The notes below the pieces were generated by a model, which had not been told where the DNA came from, did not search any database, and saw only the letters and a list, made by a program, of their open reading frames with translations. DNA of 64,000 bases from CAWEYO01 sp963813315 (GTDB lineage: Bacteria; Pseudomonadota; Alphaproteobacteria; Rhizobiales; Rhizobiaceae): contig CAWEYO010000020.1 in assembly GCA_963813315.1 (NCBI GenBank), positions 62,001 to 126,000 on the forward strand, read 5' to 3'. Made by a program: the position numbers and the translations under genes. How positions within the stretch are numbered: position 1 is the first letter of the stretch; each line of letters begins with the position of its first letter. This document shows positions 11,682 to 21,783 of the stretch, one piece after another.

Positions 11682-13485
11682 CGGCTACAGCCTCGGCCGG
11701 AAGCGTCACTACGAAGCGCGCGCCGCGGACCTCGCCCGGCTTGCCGCCCGGGATGTTCTCGGCCGTCAGCGTGCCGCCATGCGCCTCGACGATCTGCCGG
11801 CTGATCGACAGGCCGAGGCCGGAATTCTGGCCGAACGCCTCGCCGGCCGGCCGGTCGGTATAGAAGCGCTCGAAGATGCGGTCGATGTTGTCGGCGCGGA
11901 TGCCCGGGCCGTTGTCGTCGACGGTAACGATGATCGAACTTGCCGGCGCGCGACAGGTTGATCGCTGATGCGGCCGGTCTCTTCCGGCACGAAGGAGCGG
12001 GCGTTCTCGATCAGGTTGGTGATGACCTGGCCAAGCCGCAGGTCGTGGCCCAGACACGAAGTAGCCCTTGGCGCCCTGCGGCAGCTTTGCCGACCTTGAA
12101 GTCGATCTCGACCTTCTTCCTGTGCCGCGTCCGGCGTCGCGCGACACCGCAGACCAGGTCGCCGATGAACTTCTTCAGGTCGACGCTTTGCGGCGTCCTC
12201 GCGCGCCAGTTCGGCATCGAGCCGCGAGGCGTCGGAGATGTCGGTGATCAGCCGGTCGAGCCGGCGCACGTCGTGCTGGATGACCTCCATCAGCCGGCTG
12301 CGCGAGCTTTCGTTCTTGGCGAGCGGCAGGGTCTCGACGGCGCTGCGCAGCGAGGTCAGCGGGTTCTTCAACTCATGCGTGACGTCGGCGGCGAAACTCT
12401 CGATCGCCTCGATGCGCGCATAGAGCGCATTGGTCATGTCGCGCAGCGCCGACCGACAGATTGCCGATCTCGTCCTGGCGATCGGAGAAATCCGGGATCT
12501 CCTCGCGGCTCTTGACGCCGCGGCGCACCCGAACCGCGGCGGCGGCCAGCCGGCGCAGCGGATTGGCGATGGTCGAGGCGAGCAGCATCGACAGGACGCA
12601 CGGTGACCAGCGCCGCCACGCCGAAGACGCGCAGGATCGCCCTGCGCTCGGCGGCGACGATCTTGTCGATGTCGCCGCCCTGCGTCGACAGCATCAGCAC
12701 GCCGAGCACGGCGCGGAAGCGCTGGATCGGGCACCGCGACCGAGACGATCTGCTCGCCCTGCTCGCTGATGCGCACCACCGTCGAGGGCATGCCGGTCAG
12801 CGCGTTCATGACCTCGGGAAAGGCCGCGCCGTTGCCGCCCGGCTGCTCCTTGTAGACCGGCAGGTCGGTGCGGCGGAAGAAGCTCGGCGACGAACTTCTG
12901 GACGCGCTCGAGGACGCCGGCTCTTCCTCCTCGACCGGCGGCAGGTCGTAGCGCAGGATCTGGCCGCGCGAATAGAGATGGCGCGAATCGAGCAGCAGAT
13001 TGGCGTCGCGGTCGTAGATGCGCGCGCGCGTGCGGGTCGGCGAGATCAGCCGCCGCAGCACCGGCGCGACGCGTTCCGGATTGATCGGGAAATCGAGGCT
13101 GTCGAGCTGGTCGCGAGCCGGGCGCCAGGCTCTCGCCGGCCTGCAGCTCGAGCAGCTTCTCGGGATCGATGCTGATCGAATCGGTCTCGACCGTCGCCGA
13201 GGCGGCGATCGCGCCGGCGATGATCTCGCCCTGCGTCATCAGGCTTTCGACGCGCGCCTCGATCAGCCCGTCGCGGAACTGGTTGAGATAGAGGATGCCG
13301 ACGACCAGCACGCCGAGCGCGGCGAGGTTGAGGAACAGGATGCGCCGCGTCAGGCTCGAGAAGATGTAGTGGCCGAGGAAGCGCTGCAGCCGCACCGTCA
13401 GCCGGGCCAGCAGCGCAGGCGACAGCCGCGGCCGGCCGCTTTCGCGGCGGCCGCCGGCTTCTTTGAGCTCTGCTTCAATGGCCAT
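11638..13485 (-). CDS. chvG: ChvG/ExoS-type membrane sensor histidine kinase (frameshifted as read)
   Basis: ChvG senses acid and host-associated signals and phosphorylates ChvI; in rhizobia it controls exopolysaccharide, motility and envelope genes. The start is ATG at 13485 (MAIEAELKEAGG). The first membrane segment is ILFLNLAALGVLVVGILYL (near 13,350-13,290), then a periplasmic sensor region, a second membrane segment near 12,600, HAMP, the H-box FAADVTHELKNPLTSLRSAV (near 12,390-12,330) and the ATPase motifs NLIENARSF and GLGLSISRQIVEAHGG. The stop at 11638 holds if the last frame is read as written; an earlier stop is possible. Frame changes occur near 13,120, 12,900, 12,730, 12,600, 12,450, 12,190, 12,090 and 11,950. 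Confidence 0.88.
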
Positions 13486-13510
13486 TTGCAAGATCGTCCC
13501 TGGCGACGGC

Positions 13511-14214
13511 TCACGCCTCGCGGAAACCGGTAGCCGACCCCATACAGCGTTTCGATCATGTCGAAATCGTCGTCGACCGCCTTGAACTTCTTGCGCAGGC
13601 GCTTGATGTGGCTGTCGATCGTCCGGTCATCGACATAGACCTGCTCATCATAGGCCGAATCCATCAGCGCGTCACGGCTTTTGACCACGCCGGGGCGCTG
13701 CGCCAGCGAATGCAGGATCAGGAACTCGGTGACGGTCAGCGTTACCGGCTCGCCCTTCCAGGTGCAGGTGTGGCGCTCCTGGTCCATGACCAGCTGGCCG
13801 CGCTCGAGCGAACGGGCCTGCTGGTTGGGCGTCTTGGCCGCCGCTTCGCGGGCGCTGGCGCGGCGCAGCACGGCCTTCACCCGCTCGACCAGCAGGCGCT
13901 GCGAGAACGGTTTGCGGATGAAGTCGTCGGCGCCCATCTTGAGGCCGAACAGTTCGTCGATCTCGTCGTCCTTGGAGGTCAGGAAGATGACCGGCAGGTC
14001 GGTCTTCTGGCGCATGCGGCGAAGCAGCTCCATGCCGTCCATGCGCGGCATCTTGATGTCGAGGATGGCGAGGTTCGGCGGACGCGCCGACAAGCCCTTC
14101 CAGCGCCGACGCGCCGTCGGTGTAGGTCTCGACGCGATAGCCCTCGGATTCCAGTGCGATCGAAACCGAAGTCAGAATGTTGCGGTCGTCGTCGACAAGC
14201 GCGATCGTTGCCAT
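13511..14214 (-). CDS. chvI: ChvI response regulator, OmpR family (frameshifted as read)
   Basis: ChvI is the DNA-binding partner of ChvG. The start is ATG at 14214, giving MATIALVDDDRNILTSVSIA with the acidic pocket, then NLAILDIKMPRMDGMELL with the phospho-acceptor Asp, VIFLTSKDDEID, and a winged-helix C-terminus (DDRTIDSHIKRLRKKFK; MIETLYGVGYRF). Two single extra bases are well supported. One A near 14,093 restores EGLSARPPNL when removed. One A near 13,525 restores the normal ending YRFREA followed by TGA at 13511. The rest is in one frame. It is encoded just before chvG, divergent from pckA. Confidence 0.92.
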
Positions 14215-14575
14215 GTCAAGCGGCTCCCTCATGAGCGGGTGTCCCTTCCTGCTTCAAGAAGGGGCTATTGGCGGACAAATTGAGTACAAAATGTGGCACG
14301 GTCTCTCGTCAATGTCACGGACCGGTATTGGAGGCCGCCTCCCGAAGATGCCATCTCGGAACGAACCGGGCAACCGTTTGCGTTCGCATTCCTCTTCCGC
14401 CGGAAGCCGGGCCGCGCTCCACATATAAACGATTTAAACGGATTTCAAAATCTTTAAATCGATTAATGATTTGAAATCACTCGGCTTTTCTGTTTCTGAC
14501 GATGCAGTGCCTGGTCGCTGATGGCCGTCCGGGGCGATGATCTATGGACACGAGCCGGTGCCAAAGGGAGCAGGC
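14215..14575. promoter_or_regulatory. chvI/pckA divergent intergenic region with nested inverted repeats
   Basis: This 361-bp gap between chvI (minus) and pckA (plus) must hold promoters for both. Its A/T-rich core at 14,421-14,480 contains four related half-sites: GATTTAAA (14431-14438), GATTTCAAA (14441-14449), TTTAAATC (14453-14460) and TTTGAAATC (14470-14478). The first pairs perfectly with the third and the second with the fourth, so two inverted repeats are interleaved. This is the pattern of a regulator operator. The binding protein is unknown; ChvI or a carbon-source regulator are candidates by context only. Confidence 0.55.
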
Positions 14576-16199
<1,624 letters not shown>

Positions 16200-16270
16200 C
16201 GGAACGCCGGTCGGCACGGCCCGCTGCGCCGGGCCTTTTCTTTGTCGCGCGACGCGTCATCTCTGTCGAC

Positions 16271-16711
16271 ATGAGCGCGGACGACATCATCATCGCCGAC
16301 GAGGCGGTCATCCATCGCCGAGGACGACCTGGTCGAGAACTTCATCCGCTCGTCCGGTCCTGGCGGCCAGAACGTCAACAAGGTCGCGACCGCCGTGCAG
16401 CTGCGCTTCGACGCCAGCAAACGCGGCGGGCCTGTCGGAGCGCGTGCGCGAGCAGACGTATAAGGCTCGCCGGCCAGCGCGCGACCAAGGACGGCGTCAT
16501 CGTCATCGAAGCCGGCCGCTTCCGCACGCAGGAGCAGAACCGCGCCGACGCCCGCGGCCGGCTGGCCGCGCTGGTCGCCAAGGCCGCCGAACCGCCACCG
16601 AAGCCGCGCAAGAAGACCAGGCCGTCGAAAGGCGCGGTCGAAAGGCGGCTGAAGACCAAGGCGGGCCGCTCGACCGTGAAGAAGCTGCGGGGCAGGGTCG
16701 AAAACGACTGA
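16271..16711 (+). CDS. arfB: ArfB-like peptidyl-tRNA hydrolase (frameshifted as read)
   Basis: ArfB (YaeJ) is a release-factor-like hydrolase that frees ribosomes stalled on mRNAs lacking a stop codon. The start ATG at 16271 gives MSADDIIIADEAV. The catalytic GGQ motif is present in a different frame near 16,360-16,375 (SSGPGGQNVNKV). The basic C-terminal tail (PPKPRKKTRPSKGAVERRL then KTKAGRSTVKKLRGRVEND) inserts into the mRNA channel in this family. Frame changes are near 16,312, 16,422 and 16,462. About 147 residues, somewhat long but normal for the rhizobial form. Confidence 0.85.
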   Translation: MSADDIIIADEAVIHRRGRPGRELHPLVRSWRPERQQGRDRRAAALRRQQTRRACRSACASRRIRLAGQRATKDGVIVIEAGRFRTQEQNRADARGRLAALVAKAAEPPPKPRKKTRPSKGAVERRLKTKAGRSTVKKLRGRVEND

Positions 16712-16769
16712 ACGCGCGGACAGCGCATCCTTGCCGCTGATTGTTTGGCGGCAGACGATCGGAACCATA

Positions 16770-17422
16770 ATGCAAGTTCTTCCAAAAGGCGTGCGCCACA
16801 TGCCCGGCTACCTCGGCCGCGACGAACAGGAGGCACTGGTCGAGGACATCCGCCAGGTGGTGCAGGCCGCACCGCTTTACGTGCCGACCATGCCGGGCAC
16901 CGGCAAGCCGATGAGCGTGCGGATGACCAATTGCGGCAGCGCTCGGCTGGGTGCACCGACAGGGAGCGCGGCTACCGCTATCAGGCCACGCATCCCGAAA
17001 CCGATGACGCCATGGCCGCCGATCCCGGAACGATTGCTCCACCTCTGGCGCGAAGTCGCCGGCTATCCGCATCCGCCGGAGGCCTGTCTGGTCAATTTCT
17101 ATTCGGAAACCGCCAAGATGGGCCTGCATCAGGACCGCGACGAGCAGGACTTTGACGCGCCGGTCGTGTCGGTGTCGCTCGGCGATGCGTGCCTGTTCCG
17201 CGTCGGCGGGCAACAAGACGCGAGGGCAGGACGCTTTCTTTCAGGCTCGAAAGCGGCGACGTCGTCGTGCTGGGTGGCGAGGGGCGGCTCAGCTTCCACG
17301 GCGTCGATCGCATCTATCCGTCGACCTCGGCGCTCCTGAAAAACGGCGGGCGGATCAATCTGACGCTCAGGCGCGTGACTAAAGCGCGTCACGACGAAAC
17401 GGATTTATGCGACGCGCGTTAG
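16770..17422 (+). CDS. alkB: AlkB-family alpha-ketoglutarate-dependent DNA repair dioxygenase (frameshifted; 3' end inside a repeat)
   Basis: AlkB removes methyl groups from 1-methyladenine and 3-methylcytosine by Fe(II)/2-oxoglutarate chemistry. The start is ATG at 16770 (MQVLPKGVRHMPGYL). The iron-binding HxD lies in the segment GLHQDRDEQDFDAPVVSVSL and the distal His in GRLSFHGVDRI; NLTLRR supplies the 2-oxoglutarate Arg. Frame changes occur near 16,945, 17,010 and 17,215. As written, the last 13 residues (KARHDETDLCDAR) and the TAG at 17420 come from the palindromic element at 17,379-17,482, so the natural stop may be slightly earlier. Confidence 0.82.
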
Positions 17423-17482
17423 GCTATTGTTTCTGTGCATGTCGTTGTCCCAAAACCGCTGCGCACTTTTGGGCGACATGCA
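17379..17482 (-). repeat. RIME-like palindromic element, family A, copy 1
   Basis: This is one of four roughly 105-bp copies in this window (also 30,963, 57,317 and 61,021). It has two palindromes: one built on GCATGTCG...CGACATGC around CCCAAAACCGC, the other on AAAGCGCGTC...GACGCGC. A linker resembling GCCTATTGTTTTC joins them. The size and two-palindrome structure resemble the Rhizobium-specific intergenic mosaic element (RIME), as I recall it. This copy is in the opposite orientation to the other three and runs into the alkB 3' end. Confidence 0.8.
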
Positions 17483-17503
17483 ACAAGCCGGCGTGAGCGT
17501 GCT

Positions 17504-18472
17504 TCACAGCTTCCTCAGCGCCACCTCCTCGACCAGATGATCAGCCCCTTTGCGCAGGATAAGATCGGCCCGCGGCCGCGTCGGAACGATGTTTTCCTTC
17601 AGATTTTTCAGATTGATGTTGCTCCACAGGCCTTCGGCGATCGCCTTTGCTGCGTCCTCGGACAACTGTGAATAGCGGTGGAAGAACGATTCCGGGTTGC
17701 GGAACGCCGTCTCCCGCAATTTCATGAACCGCGCGATGTACCATTTGTGGATCAGCTCTTCCTCGGCATCGATGTAGATCGAAAAATCGAAGAAGTCGGA
17801 GACAAACGGTACTGCCTTGCCGTCATGCGGCAATTCCCGTGTCTGCAGGACATTCAACCCCTCGAAAATAAGGATATCGGGGCGGTCGATGGTGACGAAC
17901 TCGCCCGGAACGACATCGTAGGTCAGATGCGAATACACGGGCGCGCGCACATTCCTCTGGCCTGACTTGAGGCCCGACAGAAACCGCAACAGAGCGCCGA
18001 CGTCGTAACTGTCCGGGAAACCCTTGCGCTCCATGAGGTTTCCGCGCCGCAGCACTTCGTTCGGATAGAGAAAGCCGTCCGTGGTTACGAGGTCGACCTT
18101 GGGGCTTGAGGGCCAGCGGGCGAGAAGCTCCTTCAACACGCGCGCGGTCGTCGACTTGCCAACGGCCACCGACCCCGCCATTCCGATGATGAAGGGCGTC
18201 TTGATGGCATCGTTGACGTTGAGGAATTCCTTGCGCTGGCCGAACAGCCGCTGGCTCGCCTCGACATGGGCCGAAAGCAGGCGCGACAGCGACAGATAAA
18301 TGCGCCGGACCTCTTCGAGGTCGATCGGATCATAGAGGGAACTCAGCCGACGGACCTCGTCCGCCGTCAGGGTAAGGGGAGTATCGGCGCGGAAGCGCGC
18401 CCAGTCCTGCGCAGAGAAAAATCGATAGGGCGAGTACTTTTCGGTGGGCACAAGCTGGTCCATCAAACTCAC
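17504..18472 (-). CDS. coaA: Pantothenate kinase, type I
   Basis: CoaA phosphorylates pantothenate with ATP, the first and regulated step of coenzyme A synthesis. The 322-residue protein is intact. The P-loop is GMAGSVAVGKSTTARVL (residues 97-113), followed by LVTTDGFLYPN and the pantothenate-binding region RKGFPDSYD, then VRAPVYSHLTYDVVPGE. GTG at 18472 overlaps the hisE stop (GTGA); ATG at 18463 is an alternative. It is the last gene of the his transcript, an arrangement seen in many Rhizobiales. Confidence 0.97.
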   Translation of the reverse strand: MSLMDQLVPTEKYSPYRFFSAQDWARFRADTPLTLTADEVRRLSSLYDPIDLEEVRRIYLSLSRLLSAHVEASQRLFGQRKEFLNVNDAIKTPFIIGMAGSVAVGKSTTARVLKELLARWPSSPKVDLVTTDGFLYPNEVLRRGNLMERKGFPDSYDVGALLRFLSGLKSGQRNVRAPVYSHLTYDVVPGEFVTIDRPDILIFEGLNVLQTRELPHDGKAVPFVSDFFDFSIYIDAEEELIHKWYIARFMKLRETAFRNPESFFHRYSQLSEDAAKAIAEGLWSNINLKNLKENIVPTRPRADLILRKGADHLVEEVALRKL

Positions 18473-18816
18473 CCTTCGCGCTCTGGGAGCGGACGCTCCC
18501 GACCGCGGGAAGCCTTTTCGGCCAATCCCGAGCGCGCGGTCCGTCGTTCGAGCTCATCGAGAACATCCGACAGCGGAACACCGGCGATCGCCAGGACCAC
18601 GAGCCAATGATAGACAAGGTCGGCACTTTCCGAAACGAGCCCTTTGGCATCCCCCCTGATCGCCGCGATCACTGTCTCGACAGCTTCTTCGCCGAGTTTC
18701 TGCGCGGCCTTGTCCATACCGCGCGAGAAGAGCTTTGCCGTCCAGGAGCCGGCATCGCCGGACCTTGCGCGTTCCGCAATGATCCGTTCGAGATCAAGGA
18801 GGGAAAATCCTGTCAT
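18469..18816 (-). CDS. hisE: Phosphoribosyl-ATP pyrophosphatase
   Basis: HisE hydrolyses phosphoribosyl-ATP to phosphoribosyl-AMP, the second step of histidine synthesis. The protein has 115 residues; it begins MTGFSLLDLERIIAERAR and carries the all-alpha NTP pyrophosphohydrolase core KLGEEAVETVIAA (metal-binding Glu residues) and ESADLVYHWLVVLA. It starts 9 bases after the hisF stop and overlaps coaA by 4 bases. Confidence 0.97.
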   Translation of the reverse strand: MTGFSLLDLERIIAERARSGDAGSWTAKLFSRGMDKAAQKLGEEAVETVIAAIRGDAKGLVSESADLVYHWLVVLAIAGVPLSDVLDELERRTARSGLAEKASRGRERPLPEREG

Positions 18817-18825
18817 TATCGCCGT

Positions 18826-19620
18826 TTATGACGGTTGAGCGGCGAAGTCGAGTCGCATCGGTAGGCCGGCTTTCGCCATATGCGCCTTCGCCTGCGCGAT
18901 CGTGTAGGTGCCGAAATGGAATATCGACGCGGCTAGAACAGCACTGGCGTGGCCGTCGCGAATACCGGCAACCAAATGGTCGAGATTCCCGACCCCCCCG
19001 GAGGCAATCACCGGCGCGCGCACCGCGTCCGCCACTGCGCGGGTGAGGGCAATGTCGTACCCCGCCTTCGTGCCATCCCGGTCCATCGAGGTGAGCAGGA
19101 TCTCGCCTGCGCCGAGGTCCACGACCCTGTGCGCGAACTCGACTGCATCGATGCCTGTGCGCTCGCGGCCGCCATGGGTAAATATTTCCCAGCGACCGGT
19201 TTCGCCGGTCGCTGAAACCATCTTGGCATCGATGGCGACGACTATGCATTGGTTGCCGAATTTATCGGCTGCCTCGGCGACGAAATCCGGATTTTTCACC
19301 GCCGCGGTGTTGATCGAGACTTTGTCGGCTCCCGCCAGCAGCAATTTTCGGATGTCGGCGATGTGGCGTACCCCGCCGCCGACCGTCAGTGGCATGAAAC
19401 ACTGCTCGGCTGTCCTGGCAACCACGTCCAGGATTGTGTCACGGTTGTCCGACGAAGCAGTGATATCGAGGAAGCAGAGTTCGTCGGCACCGGCCGCGTC
19501 ATAAGCCCGCGCCGCCAGCACCGGATCACCGGCATCGACCAGATCGACGAAGTTGACCCCCTTGACGACACGGCCGTCCTTGACATCGAGACAGGGAATC
19601 ACGCGGGCCTTGAGGGTCAA
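18826..19620 (-). CDS. hisF: Imidazole glycerol phosphate synthase, cyclase subunit
   Basis: HisF takes ammonia from HisH and converts PRFAR to imidazole glycerol phosphate and AICAR. The 264-residue TIM barrel has ARVIPCLDVKDGRVVKGVNF with the catalytic Asp at residue 13, and the second catalytic Asp in LLTSMDRDGTKAGYD; phosphate-binding GG motifs are VGGGVRH and ASGGVGN. The start is TTG at 19620, chosen because AGGAAAGG lies upstream at proper distance and the protein begins MTLKARVIPCLD as usual. The first 44 bases of the gene, with this ribosome site, are copied twice more upstream (tandem repeat 19,577-19,861). Confidence 0.96.
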   Translation of the reverse strand: MTLKARVIPCLDVKDGRVVKGVNFVDLVDAGDPVLAARAYDAAGADELCFLDITASSDNRDTILDVVARTAEQCFMPLTVGGGVRHIADIRKLLLAGADKVSINTAAVKNPDFVAEAADKFGNQCIVVAIDAKMVSATGETGRWEIFTHGGRERTGIDAVEFAHRVVDLGAGEILLTSMDRDGTKAGYDIALTRAVADAVRAPVIASGGVGNLDHLVAGIRDGHASAVLAASIFHFGTYTIAQAKAHMAKAGLPMRLDFAAQPS

Positions 19621-19861
19621 CGGACGGCCTTTCCTATCGATCGCGCGTCCTCGCCGCTGCGCGGCTGCGGTCGGCGCGGGCGGTCCTTGACATCGAGACA
19701 GGGAATTACGCGGGCCTTGAGGGTCAACGGACGGCCTTTCCTATCGATCGCGCGTCCTCGCCGCTGCGCGGCTGCGGTCGGCGCGGGCGGTCCTTGACAT
19801 CGAGACAGGGAATTACGCGGGCCTTGAGGGTCAACGGACGGCCTTTCCTATCGATCGCGCA
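19577..19861. repeat. 107-bp tandem repeat, about 2.7 copies, carrying the hisF translation start
   Basis: The unit begins TCCTTGACATCGAGACAGGG at 19577, 19684 and 19791, so the period is 107. Each copy holds the first codons of hisF, the TTG start and the AGGAAAGG ribosome site; the first two also carry a GC-rich tail CCGCTGCGCGGCTGCGGTCG. Copy 1 belongs to the real gene and differs from copies 2 and 3 by C instead of T at 19600. The third copy stops at about 19,860. It fills most of the 260-bp gap between hisA and hisF. 107 is not a multiple of three, so each duplicated start is in a different frame. Confidence 0.95.
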
Positions 19862-19880
19862 TCACCGCAGCGGGACTGGA

Positions 19881-20645
19881 TCATAGCCGCCCCTCGAACA
19901 GCCCCGGCGCCGGTTTTGCTTCGCCGCGCAGGATCGCCAAAGCTTGGAAAGGATCAATCCGCCCATCATAAAGCGCGCGCCCGCAGATTGCTCCCTCCAG
20001 TTTTGTTACGTCCGGCATGGTCATGCGAACAATATCGGCGAGCGAAGCAAGCCCGCCCGAGGCAATGACAGGGATTGATACGGCGTCTGCAAGATCGATG
20101 GTCAATTCCCAGTTTATGCCGCTCAGCACGCCGTCGCGGTCGATGTCTGTGTAGATGACGGCTGCCACGCCCGCCCCCTCGAATCTCCTGGCCAGTTCGA
20201 TCACGTCGAGCTTTGACGTCTTCATCCAACCCTCGACCGCGACCTTTCCGCGCCTGGCGTCGATGCCGACGGCGATCCTGCCGGGAAACTTCCTGCAGGC
20301 TTCCTTGACCAGATCGGGGTTCCTGGCCGCGACCGTACCGAGGATGACGCGGGCGAGGCCCCTTGCCAGCCACGCCTCGATATGGGCAAGGCTACGGATC
20401 CCGCCTCCGAGCTGAACTGGACTTCTGGTTGCTTTCAGAATCGCCTCGACCGCGGCACCATTGACGCTTTCGCCGGCAAACGCACCGTTCAGGTCCACGA
20501 CGTGCAGCCATTCGAAGCCCTGCGTTTCGAAGGCCTTCGCCTGCGCTGCCGGATCGGCGCTGTAGACGGTCGCCTGGTCCATGTCGCCGAGCTTCAGGCG
20601 AACGCAAGCGCCATCCTTGAGGTCGATCGCGGGAAAAAGGATCAC
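19881..20645 (-). CDS. hisA: Phosphoribosylformimino-5-aminoimidazole carboxamide ribotide isomerase
   Basis: HisA isomerises ProFAR to PRFAR in histidine synthesis. The TIM barrel begins ILFPAIDLKDGACVRLKLGD with the catalytic Asp, and the second catalytic Asp is in AVIYTDIDRDGVLSG; phosphate loops are LGGGIRS and ASGGLAS. I chose GTG at 20645 because it overlaps the hisH stop as GTGA and gives the usual N-terminus; a GTG at 20654 would add three residues. About 254 residues. The gene is intact. Confidence 0.96.
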   Translation of the reverse strand: MILFPAIDLKDGACVRLKLGDMDQATVYSADPAAQAKAFETQGFEWLHVVDLNGAFAGESVNGAAVEAILKATRSPVQLGGGIRSLAHIEAWLARGLARVILGTVAARNPDLVKEACRKFPGRIAVGIDARRGKVAVEGWMKTSKLDVIELARRFEGAGVAAVIYTDIDRDGVLSGINWELTIDLADAVSIPVIASGGLASLADIVRMTMPDVTKLEGAICGRALYDGRIDPFQALAILRGEAKPAPGLFEGRL

Positions 20646-21292
20646 GGCTTCCACCTCAGGAAATTGCCGATGAGGGCGAGGCCGAGCGTCTGGCTCTTCT
20701 CGGGATGGAATTGCGTTCCGGCAAGGTTGTCACGCGCGACGGCCGCCGCGACCGGACCGCCATAGTCGGCGGTTGCCAAAACGTCGCCCGGCCTCGCCGC
20801 ATCGAGATGATAGGAATGCACAAAATACGCATGGAGCCCGTCCGGGCCGGTAGGAATTCCCGCAAAAAGCGGGTGCTCGCGAACGACATCGATGGTGTTC
20901 CAGCCGATCTGGGGAATCTTCATCGCGGGGTCGTTCGGTTCCATCTCCATCACGTCGCCTGCAATCCAGCCGAAGCCTCGGGTTATCGCCTTTTCCAGAC
21001 CGCGCTCCGACATAAGTTGCATGCCGACGCAAATACCGAGAAAGGGTCGCGCCTTGTTCACCGCGACCTCTTCGATCGCCTCGACCATGCCGGGAACGGC
21101 ATCGAGGCCCGCCCTGCACTCCGCATAGGCGCCGACACCTGGCAGCACGATGCGATCGGCCGTGCGCACCCGTTCAGCGCTTGCCGTCAATTCGATACGA
21201 GCGGTGATGCCTGCTTCGCGCGCCGCACGCTCGAAGGCTTTCGCCGCCGAGCGCAGATTTCCGGAACCGTAGTCAATGATGGCGACGTGCAT
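20642..21292 (-). CDS. hisH: Imidazole glycerol phosphate synthase, glutaminase subunit
   Basis: HisH hydrolyses glutamine and channels ammonia to HisF. The 216-residue class I amidotransferase shows IDYGSGNLRS at the N-terminus, the nucleophile loop FLGICVGMQLM (Cys near residue 86), and the His/Glu pair in GTQFHPEKSQ near residues 196-201. The start is ATG at 21292, two bases from the DUF2628 stop. The histidine operon order is hisB, DUF2628, hisH, hisA, hisF, hisE. Confidence 0.97.
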   Translation of the reverse strand: MHVAIIDYGSGNLRSAAKAFERAAREAGITARIELTASAERVRTADRIVLPGVGAYAECRAGLDAVPGMVEAIEEVAVNKARPFLGICVGMQLMSERGLEKAITRGFGWIAGDVMEMEPNDPAMKIPQIGWNTIDVVREHPLFAGIPTGPDGLHAYFVHSYHLDAARPGDVLATADYGGPVAAAVARDNLAGTQFHPEKSQTLGLALIGNFLRWKP

Positions 21293-21293
21293 T

Positions 21294-21776
21294 TCAGGCC
21301 TTGCCCGGATTCAGAAGAAGCCCGAGCGCGGGACCGGGAGCAGCCTTGCGCATGCGGCCCTGGACCGGCGCTGCCGCTTGCGGCTCGGCATTGATTTCCA
21401 GGCCGGAACCGGCTTCGACAAAGTAGCGTGTTTCGGCGTCAACCCCGCGTTCGGCTTCGATGATGCCCATTTCCCGCCAGCCTCGACGCCGCAGCGCTGC
21501 AATGCGCAGGGCGGCTCCTTCAAGCCCTGCATAGAGGGAAACCAGCAACGACAGCGCCGGCGCGGTAGCCGCGAAGCCGGTGACATTTCCAAGCGCGGCC
21601 AGCCCGACAGTAGCCGCCAGGGCGAGCGCCGCCTCAATCCAAAGGCGATGCCAAAGAAGCCATAGAACGGGCAGGAAAAACGCGGTCAGCGCGAAGCCGT
21701 CGCGAATGAAGACTGTATTCTCCGCTTCGCCCTTCCCGGCTCCTCGCGCCGGCTCCATCACGACGTAACTGGCCAT
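21294..21776 (-). CDS. DUF2628 family membrane protein
   Basis: This 160-residue protein of unknown function begins MASYVVMEPARGAGKGEAEN, then FIRDGFALTAFFLPVLWLLW. Hydrophobic stretches at about residues 26-44, 47-65 and 68-84 suggest two or three membrane segments. The C-terminal half is soluble and ends APGPALGLLLNPGKA. Rhizobiales regularly carry this family between hisB and hisH. The gap to hisB is 7 bases, so it is co-transcribed with the his genes. No function can be given. Confidence 0.85.
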   Translation of the reverse strand: MASYVVMEPARGAGKGEAENTVFIRDGFALTAFFLPVLWLLWHRLWIEAALALAATVGLAALGNVTGFAATAPALSLLVSLYAGLEGAALRIAALRRRGWREMGIIEAERGVDAETRYFVEAGSGLEINAEPQAAAPVQGRMRKAAPGPALGLLLNPGKA

Positions 21777-21783
21777 CGCACCA

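Noticed and set aside
19577..19861. CRISPR or attachment-site repeats near hisF
   Set aside because: Units are direct tandem copies of the hisF start with no spacers and no integrase gene nearby.
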